Assembly: GCA_026419775.2 (NCBI GenBank)
Contig: JAOPGA020001810.1
Span: 62,001-126,000 of the forward strand
Length of the DNA: 64,000 nt
Origin: Acrasis kona
Taxonomy: Eukaryota; Heterolobosea; Eutetramitea; Acrasida; Acrasidae
Reading direction: 5' to 3'
Under the pieces are notes generated by a model. The model saw only the letters and a list, made by a program, of their open reading frames with translations. It had not been told where the DNA came from and did not search any database. Shown here in pieces: positions 62,446 through 64,000 of this stretch (positions within the stretch are counted from its first letter, which is position 1; every line of letters starts with the position of its first letter). Made by a program: the position numbers and the translations under genes.

Positions 62446-63849
62446 TTAATTTATTGCTCTTGATGAGGTATTAAACTTCTTTTTAGTTATTCTTCTTCGC
62501 TTCCTGGATGGTTTCTTTTCTTGTTCTCTTGGTGGACTGTCATCTTGTCCTAGTTCTTCACCAGCGCTTTTGTTAGGGCTCTTGAACTCATCCACTCTAC
62601 CAAAGGATCCTGTTGTTTCAGTGCTCGAGCTGCTAGGCTTGGCACTTTTCGAGGTCGTCAATAAAGAAAAAGCAGACGCTATGTCGCAATATTCTGTCGC
62701 TTTTTTTTAATTCTGCAGAAGCACCATCATTGTCAAGACTTTCTTTTATATAGTCAAGATATCTCCTCAAGGTAGAAGCAGCCAAAGCAGCGCCGCATGG
62801 TATCCTCACGTCACATGATACATAATCTACAACGAATTTTCCAAGTGAAACAGTGTTATCGGACACTTTTGGGATATGATCCATGATCACTATTAACAAA
62901 TGATGCGCTGCCATGACTACTCCCATTCTACAAGTATTATATAAACTTTTTGATGTGTAGACATAATCACTCAGAGCAAGATACGTTCCAACTGTGACAC
63001 GAACCACATCAAGTCTGTCATAATAAGAATAGCAGGGATCCCAAGCTACAGTGTCCGGCTTCAACTCAAACAAAAATACGATATGTCCACGATAAGTAGC
63101 AGACAGGTCGTAGGCGGGTTTTTCGTCCCAATAAGGTAACTTGACTTGTTCGTTCCTGTTCAAATGTTAGAAGCTTAAAATCATGCACATACGAATCAAA
63201 GTCAAACCCAACACGATCTAACTCACTTATTATCCATGCAGTGCTTGGGACGGTCTGCAATAATTCAGAATGTGATAATATACCATACTTTGAGTGGTAA
63301 TCCATGCACTTTTTTATTGTGTAGTGCAAATCGAAGTCCTCCTCGCCTGGTACTTTACCATATTCAAGTAGGTCATAAAAATGGAGCATTGAATCGATTG
63401 TTATTGGTATCACCGTGGAGGTGCCCCTAAAAATACCAAGAGGTACCATGTACGGTCTTATATGGCGTGGCCATTTCTTGATGTCCTCTTCTTCGAGTCC
63501 ACTCTGGGGTCGTGGTACTCGGGTCGGGTTTGTTTGAATCTCTTTAGACTCGTTGGCTCTCCTTGGGTCATTTTCATCTAGAGTGACCAAAATCTTTAGG
63601 GAAGGTGTAACAAGTGTGGAATGTAAATGACAATCTGCCATCTCTAATGAAGTTTTACCACAACGAGCTCCAAGACATACCTAAAAAGGTTGACATTTCA
63701 TCAATATCTAGAAGCTGGATATCTTCTGGTCTCCAATCAATTCTATCGAGAGGAGACGGAACCATACCACGCTGCATGATGAAACCAAAGCTGACTTTTT
63801 TCCGTGACGCATGACGCCCGGGTCTCTTAAGACAACTCTTTTTTGGCAT
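62446..63849 (-). CDS. Protein with PP1-docking-like KKVSF motif, unknown; one homopolymer frameshift
   Basis: Exons 63849-63681, 63643-63193 and 63155-62446, introns of 37 and 37 bp. The frame holds to the A8 run (T8 at 62701-62708 on plus); one A fewer gives a continuous end (ELKKATEYCDIASAFSLLTT) to the stop at 62446, in total about 442 residues. As it stands the frame ends at about 62633. The N-terminus MPKKSCLKRPGRHASRKKVS is basic and followed by F; KKVSF fits the RVxF docking motif for protein phosphatase 1. The middle is globular (HYTIKKCMDYHSKYGILSHS, LPYWDEKPAYDLSATYRGHI, VVMAAHHLLIVIMDHIPKVS), and the tail is Ser/Lys-rich with a nuclear-type KKPSRKRRRITKKK signal. No family recognised; a nuclear PP1 partner is a guess. 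Confidence 0.6.
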
Positions 63850-64000
63850 CCCTTTTTCTTTGCAGTTTGGGACAATTGTTGGTTAAAATTATTTATTAAA
63901 AGTCAACCAAACACAACCAATTCACCAATTAGCAACTCCACTCCACAATGTGTGGGAGGTGGACAAAGTGAAGACACAATATCAATATAGAGAGCGACAT
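63850..64000. other. Window end, upstream region of the last gene
   Basis: 150 bp upstream of the reverse-strand gene start. No coding sequence can be assigned; an ATG at about 63947 has a stop within ten codons. Confidence 0.4.

Overview
This is a eukaryotic nuclear window of moderate AT content. Genes carry very short GT-AG introns (about 35-46 bp, one of 91 bp), are densely packed on both strands, and have no operons or Shine-Dalgarno sites. The gene mix (mitochondrial PPR protein, hybrid histidine kinase, Cache/HAMP receptor, F-box/SPRY protein, C2HC zinc fingers, M32 carboxypeptidase, secreted trypsin-like proteases, Gly-X-Y protein) fits a free-living amoeboid protist. A heterolobosean (Naegleria/Acrasis-like) or an amoebozoan are both possible; the placement is inference from gene content and intron size, not proof.

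Layout. 0-21 kb is gene-rich: PPR protein, a conserved basic nuclear-type protein, a disordered protein, a secreted trypsin-like protease, a six-exon collagen-like protein (reverse strand), a five-exon F-box/SPRY protein with a 5-nt micro-exon and a CaaX end, a Thr-Pro-repeat surface protein, a tRNA-Gly-like gene with a T-loop insertion, a double hybrid histidine kinase, a 7-TM protein and an unknown protein. 21.6-34.5 kb is a graveyard of mobile DNA: retroviral-type integrase pieces, an inverted repeat, LINE 3' ends (one nested in another with an 18-bp target duplication), a decayed DDE transposase and fragments of a dispersed repeat family. A second, inverted and nearly identical copy of the 7-TM gene lies inside it at 30.4-32.2 kb. 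34.7-47.2 kb is gene-rich again: intradiol-dioxygenase-like membrane protein, C2HC zinc-finger protein, Cache/HAMP receptor, GNAT acetyltransferase, M32 carboxypeptidase, mucin-tailed protease and a multi-span membrane protein. A DIRS-type retroelement relic follows at 47.5-48.4 kb, then a convergent pair of retropepsin-like genes.

The most notable structure is at 50.9-61.6 kb. A 6,435-bp DNA transposon (54517-60951) has 20-bp perfect terminal inverted repeats and a 2-bp GA target duplication. It sits inside the first coding stretch of a secreted 2H-phosphoesterase gene; removing it with one GA copy gives one open frame of 238 codons. It carries a CACTA/TNP2-like transposase with DPMH motif, a partner ORF of unknown family, and an antisense ORF with a SAP-like N-terminus. 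About 3.6 kb upstream lies a deletion derivative (50926-52961), in which the partner ORF is joined straight to the last exon of the transposase. A relative of the SAP-like ORF also occurs at 22.7-23.2 kb, so this element family has been active here more than once.

Three coding regions (acetyltransferase, transposase, last gene) are each broken by one base in a homopolymer, and the window holds single N bases. Some frameshifts may therefore be assembly errors.
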